A DNA stretch of 64,000 bases from Hirudinaria manillensis. Lineage: Eukaryota; Annelida; Clitellata; Hirudinida; Hirudinidae. The stretch is from contig CM067528.1 in the NCBI GenBank assembly GCA_034509925.1, forward strand, positions 12,211,001 through 12,275,000, in the 5' to 3' direction. The position numbers and the translations under genes are program-made. The first letter of the stretch is position 1. Every line of letters starts with the position of its first letter. The notes under the pieces were generated by a model. It was not told the DNA's origin. It saw nothing but the letters and a program-made list of their open reading frames with translations, and did not search any database. Shown piece after piece: positions 51,590 through 62,812 of this stretch.

Positions 51590-54058
51590 AAGTAATTTAT
51601 TTTTATTTTGAAGGTTTTGTTTCATAACAACAAGAACAACGACAATGGAACATATGACAGAGCTCTTTATTCAATGAAAGTGGATTGTTCTTCATCAGCT
51701 AACAGCAACAACAACAACGACGACGATGGCGAGAGTCCGGTCGGAAAGGTATGCGACCTCAGCTGTCTCTAAGAGATGATTGAATGTATTGCATTTGTTA
51801 TGCTAAGAAGATGTGCCAATCAGCCACTCATACTGGCTGTTAGTCTCATTAATTGATATCCAGACCTCAAATATCACCTCAAGGCCCACCTTTTGTGTGG
51901 CTCTGGTTCCATGGCTATGGAGATGGAATTTACTCCAACATCTGTTTGATAATTGAAAATTTTGTTCATAGACTTATTTTGTCAGTCAGTTTTAGCATTT
52001 ATATCAATTGGAAAGTTCTTATTATTTAGTAAGTTAAGTATTTACATAAATACTTAAGATGTTGAGATGTTAAGTATTTACATAAATACTTAAGATGTTA
52101 AGATGTTGATATGTTAAGTTCTCCTTCCTCAGGGGAATCTCTACTTCAAGCTCCTAATCAGAGCGGGAATCGTTCCAAACGTCAACGAAGTTCACAAGTC
52201 GCAACAGTACAAGAAGTTCTACGTTGAAGCGGTCGTAGATCCTGGTCAGTGTTGTTCAATGATACTGAATATCATGATACTAGCTGTGCATAAACACCAC
52301 CATTATCATCATCATTATTACCACCACCAGCGTCAACATCATAATCATCATCACCAAAGAGATAACGAAGAATTGAAATGATATAAAATAATAATAAACA
52401 AATAAAGTTTACCATAAGTTTTGTAAGTCGCCTAGTTGTTAATTTAAATATTTAAATTAATTCCCTACTGAATTACCAAAGTCATTTGCAGACCAATCAA
52501 CGTGATTGGTCATGTTCTGTGAATAATTTAATTATGTTAAGAAGAGTTAATTATTTTAAGTCAGCCATTGATTTCTGACAACAGAAGGTAGCATGTTGGC
52601 CATTATTGAGGACTGCCAATTGGAATCCATGACTCCATGGAAAGCTGGATACATCAACCATTTGGTGAAGAACAGGTGATTACTTGCTAAGTTGAACATT
52701 CACAAGACGATGGATTATCACGACGGATCCTTCGACCAGATGTCCGATCGGCTCGGTGGAATGGTGGAGATTTCCGACGAAGGATAAGCCCCTCCCTCCG
52801 ATCTTTTCCTTCGTTCTCGACGACTTCGACGGCTTCCGATCGGCGGATCTCGGAATACAGGAGAAGGATTTCTGGAGAGTCGTCTGCAGAGTGGCTCCGT
52901 GCTTTGCAAACGAAAAAATGTCGGCGTCTGATATTCCGCAGGTGAGATCACGGGCTGCGTGAAACGATGCCTGTGACAGGATGTTCGAGTTTGATTGTTG
53001 ACTCTCTTCGGTTGAGCTCAGGTTTTCATAATTTAAATTGTAAACAGTAAGAAGTTTTTATGTTTCTGTTATTCTTATAAATTAAGCTTTATTTATTATA
53101 TCACAAACAAGATGATTATAAAAACAATACAAACAATAATTTATTTTGCTTCACCCTTTAAAGTGTGGTCAGGAGGATTACAACAAGTGTTTGGGATCAA
53201 GCTTTGTCTCGAGACCACCATCATCATCATCATCATCACCATCCTCGAAGAGACTTTTCATCAACGTCACCAGTTATCCGATATCATCCTTCGCCAGTGA
53301 AATCGACCAGTTTCAGGACCCAAAAGGAAGTCACAATGATGATGATGATGATGACGATGCTGTCAGGGACAGGGCAAGGAATACGATTTTCCAAATGGTG
53401 ATGTCGGGAGGGGATGCGGCCAGTGAAGGTTTGGCTTTAAATTAATCTCTTGCGACAACTGCATTCAGTCTTGATCATAGTTTTTATCATCATCATCATC
53501 ATCTTCTTCTTAGGGAATCTCAACTCTGACGGTGATTGTCCAGAAAAACATAGGCACGCAGGTGAGTACGTTTCCATGGAGATCGGGATCGCGGTGTCGT
53601 TCTGTGCGTTCCTCATCGGGGCCTTCTCCATGTCCGCACTGTGGCTCATTTATGCAAAGACGAGTGAGTTGAGCGAGTGCCTTTTGAACTCGAACGAGTG
53701 GTGATCACTGATGTTGTGGTGGTCAGTGAGTGGTAAGTGGGTAGTATTGGTGAGACCCATCCATCTGTCCATCGATCAATTCGTTCGTATAAGCATCCAT
53801 CTCTTTGCACATCTGTCCACCATCCATTGGTGTCAGTGGTGGAATGTGGGATGGTAATTTATTTTTTCACAAATTTTTGAATGGAATCGTTGTTTGCAGT
53901 CGACCAATCAAACAATTAGACAACAACAATAACTACTACTTCCAGGGCCTAAGAAGCTGATTGGTTCCAAGCACCTGAGGTCTCCGGACACGAGCGGCGA
54001 ATCCACTCCAAGCTCCACCTCTCCGATAGCCATTTGTCAGATCAAGAGATCAAAATGA
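47501..54058 (+). CDS. TGFBR3: Betaglycan/TGFBR3-like TGF-beta co-receptor (5' incomplete)
   Basis: Betaglycan is a membrane proteoglycan that presents TGF-beta ligands; it has two orphan domains, a ZP module and one membrane helix. Fifteen exons in phase give 802 residues: 47501-47716, 47933-48021, 48484-48646, 49001-49130, 49524-49728, 50072-50249, 50336-50478, 50779-50964, 51614-51748, 52133-52244, 52585-52675, 52707-52941, 53164-53428, 53514-53663, 53946-54058. Orphan-domain pieces are KEVHVIHL, DSIKIHLDRMSI, VTWHLVAPEHF and AIHIIEFRSLPPG. ZP-N starts at DVSVVCHEEYFSVAV; ZP-C contains FYVEAVVDPE, IIEDCQLE and a late CGQEDYNKC. The membrane segment GIAVSFCAFLIGAFSMSALW followed by LIYAKT is very like vertebrate betaglycan. 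The tail has SGESTPSSTSPIA but ends QIKRSK. The signal-peptide exon was not found. Confidence 0.82.
51558..51592. repeat. (AATA)n microsatellite in a betaglycan intron
   Basis: Eight to nine tandem TAAA units just upstream of the exon starting at 51614. Confidence 0.85.
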
Positions 54059-54283
54059 AAGCTCTTTTTTTTTCTTTCTACTGAAACTTAATACATCTAT
54101 GCAGGTGGTTGCACTCAGTAGGTGACAGGGGTGCATCCCTACTTCAATGTTTGTTTGTTTATTTGTTTGTTTGTTTCTGAGTGAAGGTTATGCTTTTAAA
54201 TGGCATTAATGAGACAAACCGACTAAGATGGAAATGCAGATTTTTCTTATCATTTATTTCTTTCCGATCATCCGCTGTTTTTA

Positions 54284-54818
54284 TCACCCATTTTTGTACC
54301 CTTTAAGCTTTTTAAAACTCTTAAGAATTTCTCTAACATTTTGACCTTCTTTGAGGTGAAAGTTGGCAAACAGGTCCCTGAAGAGTTGTTTGGCAATGCT
54401 ATGCTTTGAAATCTGCTGATTGGAAGTTCCATTTCATGAGGTATCCTTGCATCAATACAAGTAGAATCTTATTATTCAAAAAATAAACGAATAAATAAAT
54501 TTGCATCTCGTTTCTTATTCTTTGCATTAATTCCTTACCAACACAAATCCACCACTTCGGTCTCGTCCTTCGTTGTTTTAAAAACCTAATCTGATCAGAT
54601 TGTCGGGACTTTACAAGAGACTTTGCAAAGTTTTCAAACCGCTGCGACCGAGTTTCTTGTGAGTGCATCTCGTATCGTTTCACTTTCTGTTTTAGTTGCT
54701 TTTCTTGTTCTAATCCATCGGTTCTCGTTTGTTGCATCAGTTGCATCCAATTTATTTGAGTTGTTGTTTTGAAGTTCTTCCAGTTCATCATTGACGAGCA
54801 GAAATCACTTTCAGTCAT
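54284..54818 (-). CDS. Possible small two-exon lysine-rich gene
   Basis: Minus-strand frame from ATG 54818 stays open well beyond chance for this composition and is Lys/Gln-rich (LEQEKQLKQKVKRYEMHSQE). Joining a GTAAAG donor after 54615 to an acceptor before 54412 gives a 110-residue product. It would end QLFRDLFANFHLKEGQNVRE and a basic tail, with stop at 54286-54284. The second part reads like genuine helical protein. No family recognised. The frame is also open upstream of the ATG for about 35 codons, so a longer gene is possible. A competing frame (DELEELQNNN) is open over part of exon 1, which lowers confidence. Confidence 0.35.
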
Positions 54819-55704
54819 TTGTTTTGAAAACACCAGTGGATGCTTTCTGTTTTTACAATGCTTTTGGTAAACAATAAATCTGGTTTGAACGAATTTGTGT
54901 TTTGTTTTAATCTCCAGACGACGGTGAAGTTAGCAAGACATAAGCAAGAACTTTGAACTTCTACAACTTTTGAACGCAATGGGATATAAACGAAATTCTT
55001 TTTTTATTAAAAAGATCTTGTCCTGCCAAATAATGTGTGCGGTAAAACAAGTCTTATTATTAAAAAGTGAATTTGTGACCGAATAAGATCGACTTAATCG
55101 TTAAAAACAGTGCGAGCATTTAACGCGCATAAAAATTTCCTTTTCAAAAATATATGATTCGTTTACGTGTCTCCGTTGCAGGTATCCAAAAATTTAATTT
55201 ATAATAACGCAATTTCCTTGTTTACAAATGGGGAACATAGATATAAAAATGCTTTTTTATTTAATGAAGACAAAAATGCCTATATTTAATATAATATTTA
55301 AAATATAATATAATTAATTAATATTTAAAATATTACATAAACAATGCAGCGTTTTTTTTACAGTCTTTTTTATAAAACCTACAAAAATACAGTGACCTAG
55401 ATTAAACATACATACTTAACATAATTATGCTAATGTTGTGGGCATAACAATTTATTAATGTTATTAAGTTAACTTATTTATCTATTAATTTGATTAATTA
55501 ATTAATTTAAGAAGGTAATTAGTCAATTTGATTTCTTAATAATATTAATTAATTCGATTAAAATTTTTAAATGATTCAGAATCTTTGTCTATCTGTTAAA
55601 TGTTTCTTATAAATAATATAGTCATCTTTTTGTCACTACAACAAGTCTATTAAGAGCATTTTAATAAGATATTATTAGAGATATAACAAATAACTTCAAC
55701 TGAA
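54819..55704. other. Intergenic stretch upstream of the HECT gene
   Basis: Very AT-rich with no supported exon, apart from the upstream open part of the minus-strand frame described at 54284-54818. It contains the promoter of the HECT gene. Confidence 0.45.
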
Positions 55705-58518
55705 ATGGACTCGACAAATCTTCTCACGACGGTAGCTTTACAATTTATTGAAAGTCTTAAATTCAGTTCTAGGGATACTGTCGAAAATGCGGTAGGTTCC
55801 GCAGATGTCTGGATTTTGATCGCAGCGCTTGAAATCATAGAAAAAGAAGTAATTCACTTGGATAAGGAAGAGTTCCCCGATTTTATACTCTATGCATTTA
55901 TAGGCATTTTGAAAAGGAACATGCCGATTGAAGAAGCTCAATTGCTGTTGAACTTAAGAAACTTGTTGTTGACCATCAGTCAAACTCATCCTCATACAAG
56001 AGATTCCCTCATAAAAATGGGTATTTTGCAGATGTTAACCACTCTCATGAGAAAGGAGGCTGAAACTCCATTAAATAGCCCTGCGTGGTCTGAAAGCAGA
56101 GGATTTATACCTTCGGTGTATATCACTTCAGCGTTCCTTCCAGCGATAAATAAGTCTGACTATAAGGATATCATTGCTACTTCAGATGACATCTTGTACA
56201 AAGGCTCTGCTTGTTATGATATAAGTGAGGATGAAATACAGAGTATTCTGGAAATCACTTTCCCCACCCTCTTTGCCATTTGCCAAATGCTCAGTTGTCC
56301 TACAGCATACCATCTCCTTATTCTAAAAATGATTTATTGGGCTGAAGTATATCAAAAATTAGAAAACTCTCATCCACATCTTTTTCGATTAGCCAGGATT
56401 CTTATGTATAAGGAACCGGTAAATCCTAGCAATATCGAAATGATAATTATAGGCTTAATGTTAGTGCGAACAATAGCATATCCAAGTTTCCAATATTACA
56501 TAAATGAAAAGGACAATAGTTGGATAAAAGGTAGAATTTTTCTTATATCTACCCAGATAAAATCAAACCAGTTCTTATGGATTAAACGTATGCGTGCACA
56601 CTTGTTAACCAAATGTGTTAATGCCTTCTCCAGAGTAAAACCCTGTGGGTTTGAAATGGATTATCGTATGAACACAGATTCCATTTTAGACTTTATCATG
56701 CCCTTCATAAATGATGGAAACATGATAGGAATCAGTCTGGACACAAGTTATCAATGCCTCAGAGAATTTGTAGCATACATTTTAAATATCCCTGACTTAT
56801 CAAGTCACAGAGGAAAACTTACTCCAAGTTCAGAGGGCATTAAGAAGTTTAATAATTTGGTCACAAACGTTGTAAAGACCTTAGACAGGGTCATTGATTT
56901 AGGTTTCTTTAAGGAAAATTCTGACCTTGTTGATGTCGACCTGCCTACCCCCAAAACATATAAAGACATCGAATTAGGGTTGTGTAAGTCAGCTGCTTTC
57001 GATAGAGTACTTGGACCATCAGCATCACCGGAGGTATTGAGGTCAAATTCGCTTGTACGTTCATTAAGATTACTTTCAATCCTCTACGAGGTGAATGAAA
57101 ACTGGAGCCTTTTGTTTTGTAATTTGTCAGGAGAGAAACTGATTGATAGGAATTGTTTCATCAGCGAAATTGTAACAGCAACAGTAGACGATGTAATAAC
57201 AAAGAAAAACTTTAAAAGATCCCGATATGTCATTTACAACTTCGTCTTGAAATATCCTTTTTTATTCACGATCGAAAAACGTCAATATTTCTATAAAAGT
57301 GATTTGAATTTTATGAATGCCAGACCAAATTCATCTATAAAACTTAATGTTTCGAGGAAAAACCCCCTCGCAGATATAGTAAAAATGTATCCATATTTAA
57401 AGTATTTAAATTCTCCTTGGATGTTTTACTTTTCTAGAGAGAACATCACTGGTAGAGGTCCAACCAAAGAATTCTACTCAGAATTTTCTCGTGATTGTCA
57501 GAAATTTAAGCGAGGTCTGTGGTCAGGGGAACCTGGAGAATTAGTTGATGGCATTTCTTACGTAAAATCTGAATCTGGCTTGTTCCCTTCACCGAAACAC
57601 TTATCTGATCGAAATGGAGAAAATTGGTTAAAAGCCATCGGATTAATAATGGCTAAGTCTTTAAAGGATGGCTACTTATTAGATATCGACTTCTCAAACG
57701 CCTTTTACAAATGTTTGTTCAAGAAAAATCTTGAAGTTCAACAACTTTCGCTTACTGACCTAAGAGATGTAATGCCGTCCATTTTTACGTTTGTCGAAAG
57801 TTTAGTTGATGTATTGAGGGAGAAATGGTCCATAAGAAATGACAATTCTTTGACGATCGAGGAAATGCAACAGGCTATTTCAAAAATCACTTGTGATGGT
57901 TGTTCTTTTGAAGATCTCTGCATTAACTTCACACTTCCAGGTTTTCCAGACATCGAGATGATTGAAAATGGAAGCGAAATTAATTTAGATGTCCATAATC
58001 TTGAAGAGTATTTGAAACTGCTTGTTTGGTGGCTACTATACAAGGAGCCACAACGGAAGATGAAACTAATAAAGAGAGGATTTGTGAACCTCTTTCAAGC
58101 AATAGCTGTGGGATATTTTTATCCACATGAATACGGAAAACTATTTTGTGGCGTGACCAAAGAAAACTGGACTACTGATTACTTAGAAAAGAATTGCATT
58201 CTTGAAGGCTACAGTCTAGAAATGCCAGTTATTCGTTATTTATTTGAAGTACTCGCATCATTATCAGCTAGCGACCAGAGAAACTTTTTGCAATTTGCCA
58301 CTAGTATGCCAAGGATGCCAGTCGGAGGGTTGGCAGCTTTGAATCCAAAGCTAACCATCAGACCTAAACAACCTAATGAAAATCATGATTCTTACCTACC
58401 TTCAACCAACACATGCTTTAACACCATATACATTCCAAATTACAGCAGTAAAATGATTTTGGAAGGAAAACTTTTTCAGGCCATAAGAGAAGGAATAGGA
58501 TTGTTCAGCTTTGCATGA
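55705..58518 (+). CDS. Intronless TRIP12-like HECT ubiquitin ligase
   Basis: One uninterrupted frame of 937 residues from ATG 55705. The C-terminal ~350 residues are a complete HECT domain of the TRIP12/UFD4 group. Evidence is GRGPTKEFYSEFSRD, FTLPGFPDIEMIENG, then the VHNLEEYLKLLVWW helix. MPRMPVGGLAALNPKLTI follows, and the catalytic Cys904 is in LPSTNTCFNTIYIPNYSS. Human TRIP12 has the same landmarks in the same order but is about twice as long, with ARM repeats and a WWE domain that I do not see here. The first ~560 residues are helical and unrecognised. Lack of introns in an intron-rich region suggests an old retrocopy that kept an open frame and an intact catalytic site. ATTAAA at 58552 follows the stop. 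Confidence 0.87.
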   Translation: MDSTNLLTTVALQFIESLKFSSRDTVENAVGSADVWILIAALEIIEKEVIHLDKEEFPDFILYAFIGILKRNMPIEEAQLLLNLRNLLLTISQTHPHTRDSLIKMGILQMLTTLMRKEAETPLNSPAWSESRGFIPSVYITSAFLPAINKSDYKDIIATSDDILYKGSACYDISEDEIQSILEITFPTLFAICQMLSCPTAYHLLILKMIYWAEVYQKLENSHPHLFRLARILMYKEPVNPSNIEMIIIGLMLVRTIAYPSFQYYINEKDNSWIKGRIFLISTQIKSNQFLWIKRMRAHLLTKCVNAFSRVKPCGFEMDYRMNTDSILDFIMPFINDGNMIGISLDTSYQCLREFVAYILNIPDLSSHRGKLTPSSEGIKKFNNLVTNVVKTLDRVIDLGFFKENSDLVDVDLPTPKTYKDIELGLCKSAAFDRVLGPSASPEVLRSNSLVRSLRLLSILYEVNENWSLLFCNLSGEKLIDRNCFISEIVTATVDDVITKKNFKRSRYVIYNFVLKYPFLFTIEKRQYFYKSDLNFMNARPNSSIKLNVSRKNPLADIVKMYPYLKYLNSPWMFYFSRENITGRGPTKEFYSEFSRDCQKFKRGLWSGEPGELVDGISYVKSESGLFPSPKHLSDRNGENWLKAIGLIMAKSLKDGYLLDIDFSNAFYKCLFKKNLEVQQLSLTDLRDVMPSIFTFVESLVDVLREKWSIRNDNSLTIEEMQQAISKITCDGCSFEDLCINFTLPGFPDIEMIENGSEINLDVHNLEEYLKLLVWWLLYKEPQRKMKLIKRGFVNLFQAIAVGYFYPHEYGKLFCGVTKENWTTDYLEKNCILEGYSLEMPVIRYLFEVLASLSASDQRNFLQFATSMPRMPVGGLAALNPKLTIRPKQPNENHDSYLPSTNTCFNTIYIPNYSSKMILEGKLFQAIREGIGLFSFA

Positions 58519-59272
58519 GAAGTGGATATTGATTATTTTTTTTTGTTTTTCATTAAAATTGATGTGCAAATTCAAAAGACAATGTGTTATATTCACAATG
58601 TATATGTATGAATATGGCGGGGGAAATTAGACGGTTTTACCATGATTAAGTTCCAAGCTATATGTTGCGGTGTCTCATTTTAGAGCTAACGTTTTAAGTT
58701 GATTTGATATTTCTCTTTGATGTTGCAGCCTTTTTTCCACATAATTACATAAATGTGTACTGCTATCTGTTAGACTTAAGTGCAGTAGTTGGCAGAAATA
58801 GAATTTTTGAATTATTTATTGAAATACTTGAATTTGCCTTCAATACTTAAAGACATATTGTCTAGAATAGACATTGAATTGAAAATAATGTTTTTAAAAA
58901 TAATCTTTAAAGTCATTGTGCATCTTTTGATTTATTTTAAACCACAAATTTAATTGGATTCATAACATTATTCCCCTAATGCCTTAAATTTTTTTCCATC
59001 CCAGAATTCTGAGGGCTTCCTCCTCAAACCTTTTCAGAAGTTCCGACCAACAATTAATAATACCAATAATAATTCCCATTCCCTTCCTCTTTTGTTGGGC
59101 AAATGTTTCATCAGCAACTGTGCTTAGTACCTCTCTTCAGTCTCCTCTTATAATCCAAAATTCAACAAATATCACGTGAAATTAACTTCTCTAAAGTTAA
59201 ATGCTTTTCATATTTAATATTTGAAGCGATCCATCCATCCATCCACCCACCCATCCATCTATCCACCCTCAG
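58519..59272. other. Intergenic stretch after the HECT gene
   Basis: HECT 3' untranslated region, then AT-rich sequence ending in a CCAT-type microsatellite (59229-59270) directly before an acceptor-like CAG. No other feature seen. Confidence 0.5.
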
Positions 59273-59672
59273 GTTGTCGTCACCGGACTCCCTTATTCCA
59301 GGAAGACTTCCGCTTGCCAGGCATTGGCCAAGGCCTACACGGGGCAAGAGTAATTGATATCAACGACATAACGAAGCTGGCTCGGGCTGCCATGAGAGCA
59401 AAGCACAGGGAGGAAGTTCTGAAACTGGTGCTCAAGGAGTTTACGGATAAAATTACCGAAAAAACTAGGCAGCCGTCATGGAGGCCGTCGAAGAGAAGAT
59501 GAAGAGCCACTCACCGGAATTGTCGCCTGGAGAGCCGATGGTTTTGCTCGAAGCCCCGATCCTTAAGATGCAGAAGGAAATCTCCTGCGAGAGGAGGGAG
59601 CCGGTGTTGTTAGTCGATTGTCTTTTTGCTTCCAACTTTAGAGTTTCTTGGCAATTGAACTTAGATATGTGA
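59273..59672 (+). pseudogene. Decayed P-loop (HYDIN/adenylate-kinase-like) coding relic
   Basis: After CTCAG at 59272 the frame reads VVVTGLPYSRKTSACQALAK, a Walker A segment of the GxPxSGKT type found in HYDIN-like and kinase-like P-loop proteins, but with Arg where Gly is essential. It stops at about 59352. The next frame, shifted by one base, continues sensibly (ARVIDINDITKLARAAM, then HREEVLKLVLKEF) to 59502. A third frame is open from 59478 (MEAVEEKMKSH through EPVLLVDCLF) to 59672. Codon composition and GC content are high throughout. Three consecutive frames with protein-like content suggest two one-base losses. A sequenc­ing or assembly error in G runs is an alternative. The family is a guess from the P-loop style. 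Confidence 0.45.
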
Positions 59673-60390
59673 TGACTTATAAATTCTTATTTTTATTTTT
59701 TATTTTTAAATTGACCGCCTCATTTAAGATTTATAATATTTTGAGTTTAAGTAATATATGTCAAATATTGTCAAATTTAAATGTTCTTGAAAATTTTTCA
59801 TCCCTTGCCTTTACAGCAGAGACACTAAACATTTAATAAGATAAATATGATTTAATATTTAATGAAATTTCTTTGAAGTATTGAATGTAAATTATTGCTT
59901 GGTTTATTGCTTTGATACGGTAATTCAAAGTTTATGTTATCCTAAACTTATTTTAGCCTTAAGTCGTAGACTATGTATCTCAAAACATCACCTAACTAAT
60001 TAGTTTAGAAAGGGTTAACTGAAAATGCAGGTGAACGAAGGGAACAATGTTCCCACTAGATGAGCACCCCATTCACAAAAAAAAACAAGTTACAAATCGA
60101 TTCCATGGCTATCATACATTAAAGTTCATTTTAGCGGCTTATGAGAGCTTGAAGTAATATTTTGGGTACCGAGTAAATGCGATTTAAGTGATTTCTTGAA
60201 CATTGAGGCTGAGGTAGATGATTTTTATCTCTACCCATCATTCAGCCATCTTGCAACCAAATAAATGAATATGCTTTTAAGGATGCAACTAAACAAAGAT
60301 CTATTTCTTATTATTATTATCATTATTATTGTTATTATTATTATTATTTTACTCTCAGTTTGCCGAAACGTTTTTTTAGCTATACCCTCA

Positions 60391-62413
60391 AAGGAGAACA
60401 TGATGGACAATCTGATGGCCAAATTTGAATCTCAGATGGGTACTTACAGCTCTTTTTAATTTTTGAATATCCTAAATAAATAAATAAATAATTTATTTGA
60501 AATAATTAGGATATTTGTTTGCAGAAGTTCGTTTACTTGAGTTAAAACTTGAGCACAAAGTTGGAGTTTGAACATCAACTTTTACAAAAGAATGCAATTT
60601 AAATCATAATTTTGAAAATAAATAATTGTTTAATATAAATAATATACATAATATTAATATAATATGTTACACTTGGTCACTAAGTATGTTAAAGTCATAT
60701 ATGTTAGATTTATATCTGATAGATTGCAGCTATTGGTCTATTATTGGTTTGTTATTGGTTTTCGTTTTGTGCAGATTTATCTGAAGATGTATCCATCCAA
60801 AAGTATTCGGAGGAGAGTGGTGGGCATTGCTTTAGATTTTCATAAAACTTTATTTTAACTTAAATAAATAAAATAATAATAATAATCATCATCATCATAA
60901 TAATAGTAGAAATCACATTGGATAGTTTGCATTGAATTTCATTAATTGTGATTTGTGACTGTTGTTTGATGTGTGTGCCTCTGCCTTGTGCCATTATCAG
61001 ATCTCATTCAAGTTACATGCCTGATCCAGAGTCTCCTAGGAATTTTGGTAAGCATCCTTGGTAGAGAAAGTTTATTTCTTTACTACGGTCACCTATTAAA
61101 ATATTGACGCTCCTCGGATCATTTATAAGAAGGCTTCCAAGAAGATGAGGTCTGTTTTTTTTACGTTTACTTATTTATTTATTATATTTTTTAATTGTTG
61201 TTAGCATTCATTCACTCACTCACTCATTCAACTTGTTAGTTTGTCGATTCTTAGATGTTTAAAAATATTTGTAAAAGTTTTTAAATTTGAAATTTTTTAT
61301 TGTTAAGCATTCGCCACTTTGTATTTGTTTCTATGGATTTTGATAATGATCCAACGATTCATCCACAAATGGAATGAATGTTATTGTTAATTTAATTAAT
61401 TAACTGTTATTTCCCTGACTTTTCCAGCAAATCTAATAAGACTGGATATCTAGAAGCTCAACCTACAGAAGTGGTAACCCCTGTTTCAGAGGAATTGGAA
61501 GATGAAGAAGAAGATAATTATGCGGAGGAGATGGAACTGGCAATATTTGATGAACCTAGCATCAAATCTGTAGGTTAGGAAAAGAATTTATTTCATAGAA
61601 ATAATTGCTAATAATAAATAAATAAATTAAATAAATAAATAAATGAATTGCCTCCCTTGCTATACTTGAGGTAGTATGTTGATTAAATAGGCCAATTACT
61701 TATTCATGATTATTAATGACCGGCTCTGCCATTTAAATTATAATAAGGAAATTTAATAAGTTAAATAATTTATTTATTTCATTTATCGAGTCCAAATGGA
61801 GAGAGCAAACTTTAATCGGTTTTTAATATAAAATCTTTTCACGAGAAAACGGCATGTCATCAGGAAATGAAAATATGTTTCGAGGAGGTTCACCATATCA
61901 TTATCATTGTTATTATTATTATTATTATTATTATTCTCTTCACATGAGTAATGCTATAAAATAAAATATTTTTAAAAAACAACTAGTATTTAAATAAATA
62001 TTTTAGTAAATTATTCAAATAATTAAATTAAATAAATGCATATAAATATGACGTAATAGAATCAGAGGGCGCCAAAGTGCCCGAGCAGGAAACCGAGCAA
62101 GGGGCTGAAGAAGAACAAAGTCCTGAGGTTGAATTGGTTAATTGATTGTCAATTAATTATTATTTATTATTATTATTATTATAACCATTATATAATATCG
62201 TGCTAATTCGACAGGATTTAAAAAAAAAAACAAATTATTAATTATTTCCAACTCGACAAAAAAACTTCGCATCAAAAAAACTTCAGAAAGCCAAAGACAG
62301 GAAGGTCCGGACCTGGTCTGCCTGGAGTTGTCCTACCAGCACATGAAGTACTTGGGCAGCCTGGTGACGCAGGACTGGGAGTCCAAGGACACCTTCGCCA
62401 TTCTCGACTAAAT
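60391..62413 (+). CDS. Candidate exons of an acidic protein downstream of the P-loop relic
   Basis: Several short plus-strand blocks are flanked by plausible splice sites. One is 60393-60438 (SKENMMDNLMAKFESQM). The best is 61429-61574, which encodes a highly acidic piece (SEELEDEEEDNYAEEMELAI) between CCAG and GTTAGG. Another is 62061-62129 (SEGAKVPEQETEQGAEEEQS). A GC-rich block at 62284-62413 is open in three frames. Phases agree between 61429-61574 and 62061-62129 but not clearly elsewhere. HYDIN-type proteins carry acidic linkers after a P-loop, so these may be the remains of the same gene as 59273-59672. I cannot assemble a confident product. Confidence 0.3.
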
Positions 62414-62812
62414 GACCGACTCCATGGAGAATGCTTTCGTCATTGTGTGTTGTTAATTGTGTTTTTAAAAATATAAAAAATTAATTTTTAAACACTTTAA
62501 TACCTAACGTCAACGTTGTGAAACGAAAGAAACTGTAATTTTTGAGTTGTACATTCTTAACGTTATAATCGTCATCATCATCGCATGGATTTATCTCGGA
62601 AAGCGGAGCGAGAGTTAGAGAAACAGCAGATTTCAAGACTTAGACATTTGAGCATTGTACAACTTTCAATAAACCTGACCTTCTATAATTAGTTTGAGGA
62701 CCCCGGGTTATTACAGTATATTGCAGTATTATACAATTGTAATCAGGATTTGTTATATTTATTAGGTTAAAAACGTTACAACTAAAATTAAAAGTTTGCT
62801 TAAATAAAACAC
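62414..62812. other. Stretch past the last thioester-protein exon seen
   Basis: Neither strand shows a supported exon. The minus-strand reading past 62813 runs through intron-like sequence to a stop, with no alpha-2-macroglobulin-like continuation. Confidence 0.45.

Noticed and set aside
53112-53445. Alternative frames rich in His or Met across betaglycan exon 13
   Set aside because: Shadow frames of a CAT/GAT repeat; the chosen frame joins both neighbours in phase and keeps the ZP cysteines.
58519-62640. C-terminal exons of the thioester protein on the minus strand
   Set aside because: Scanned for TED, CUB and receptor-binding-like segments; none found with splice sites.
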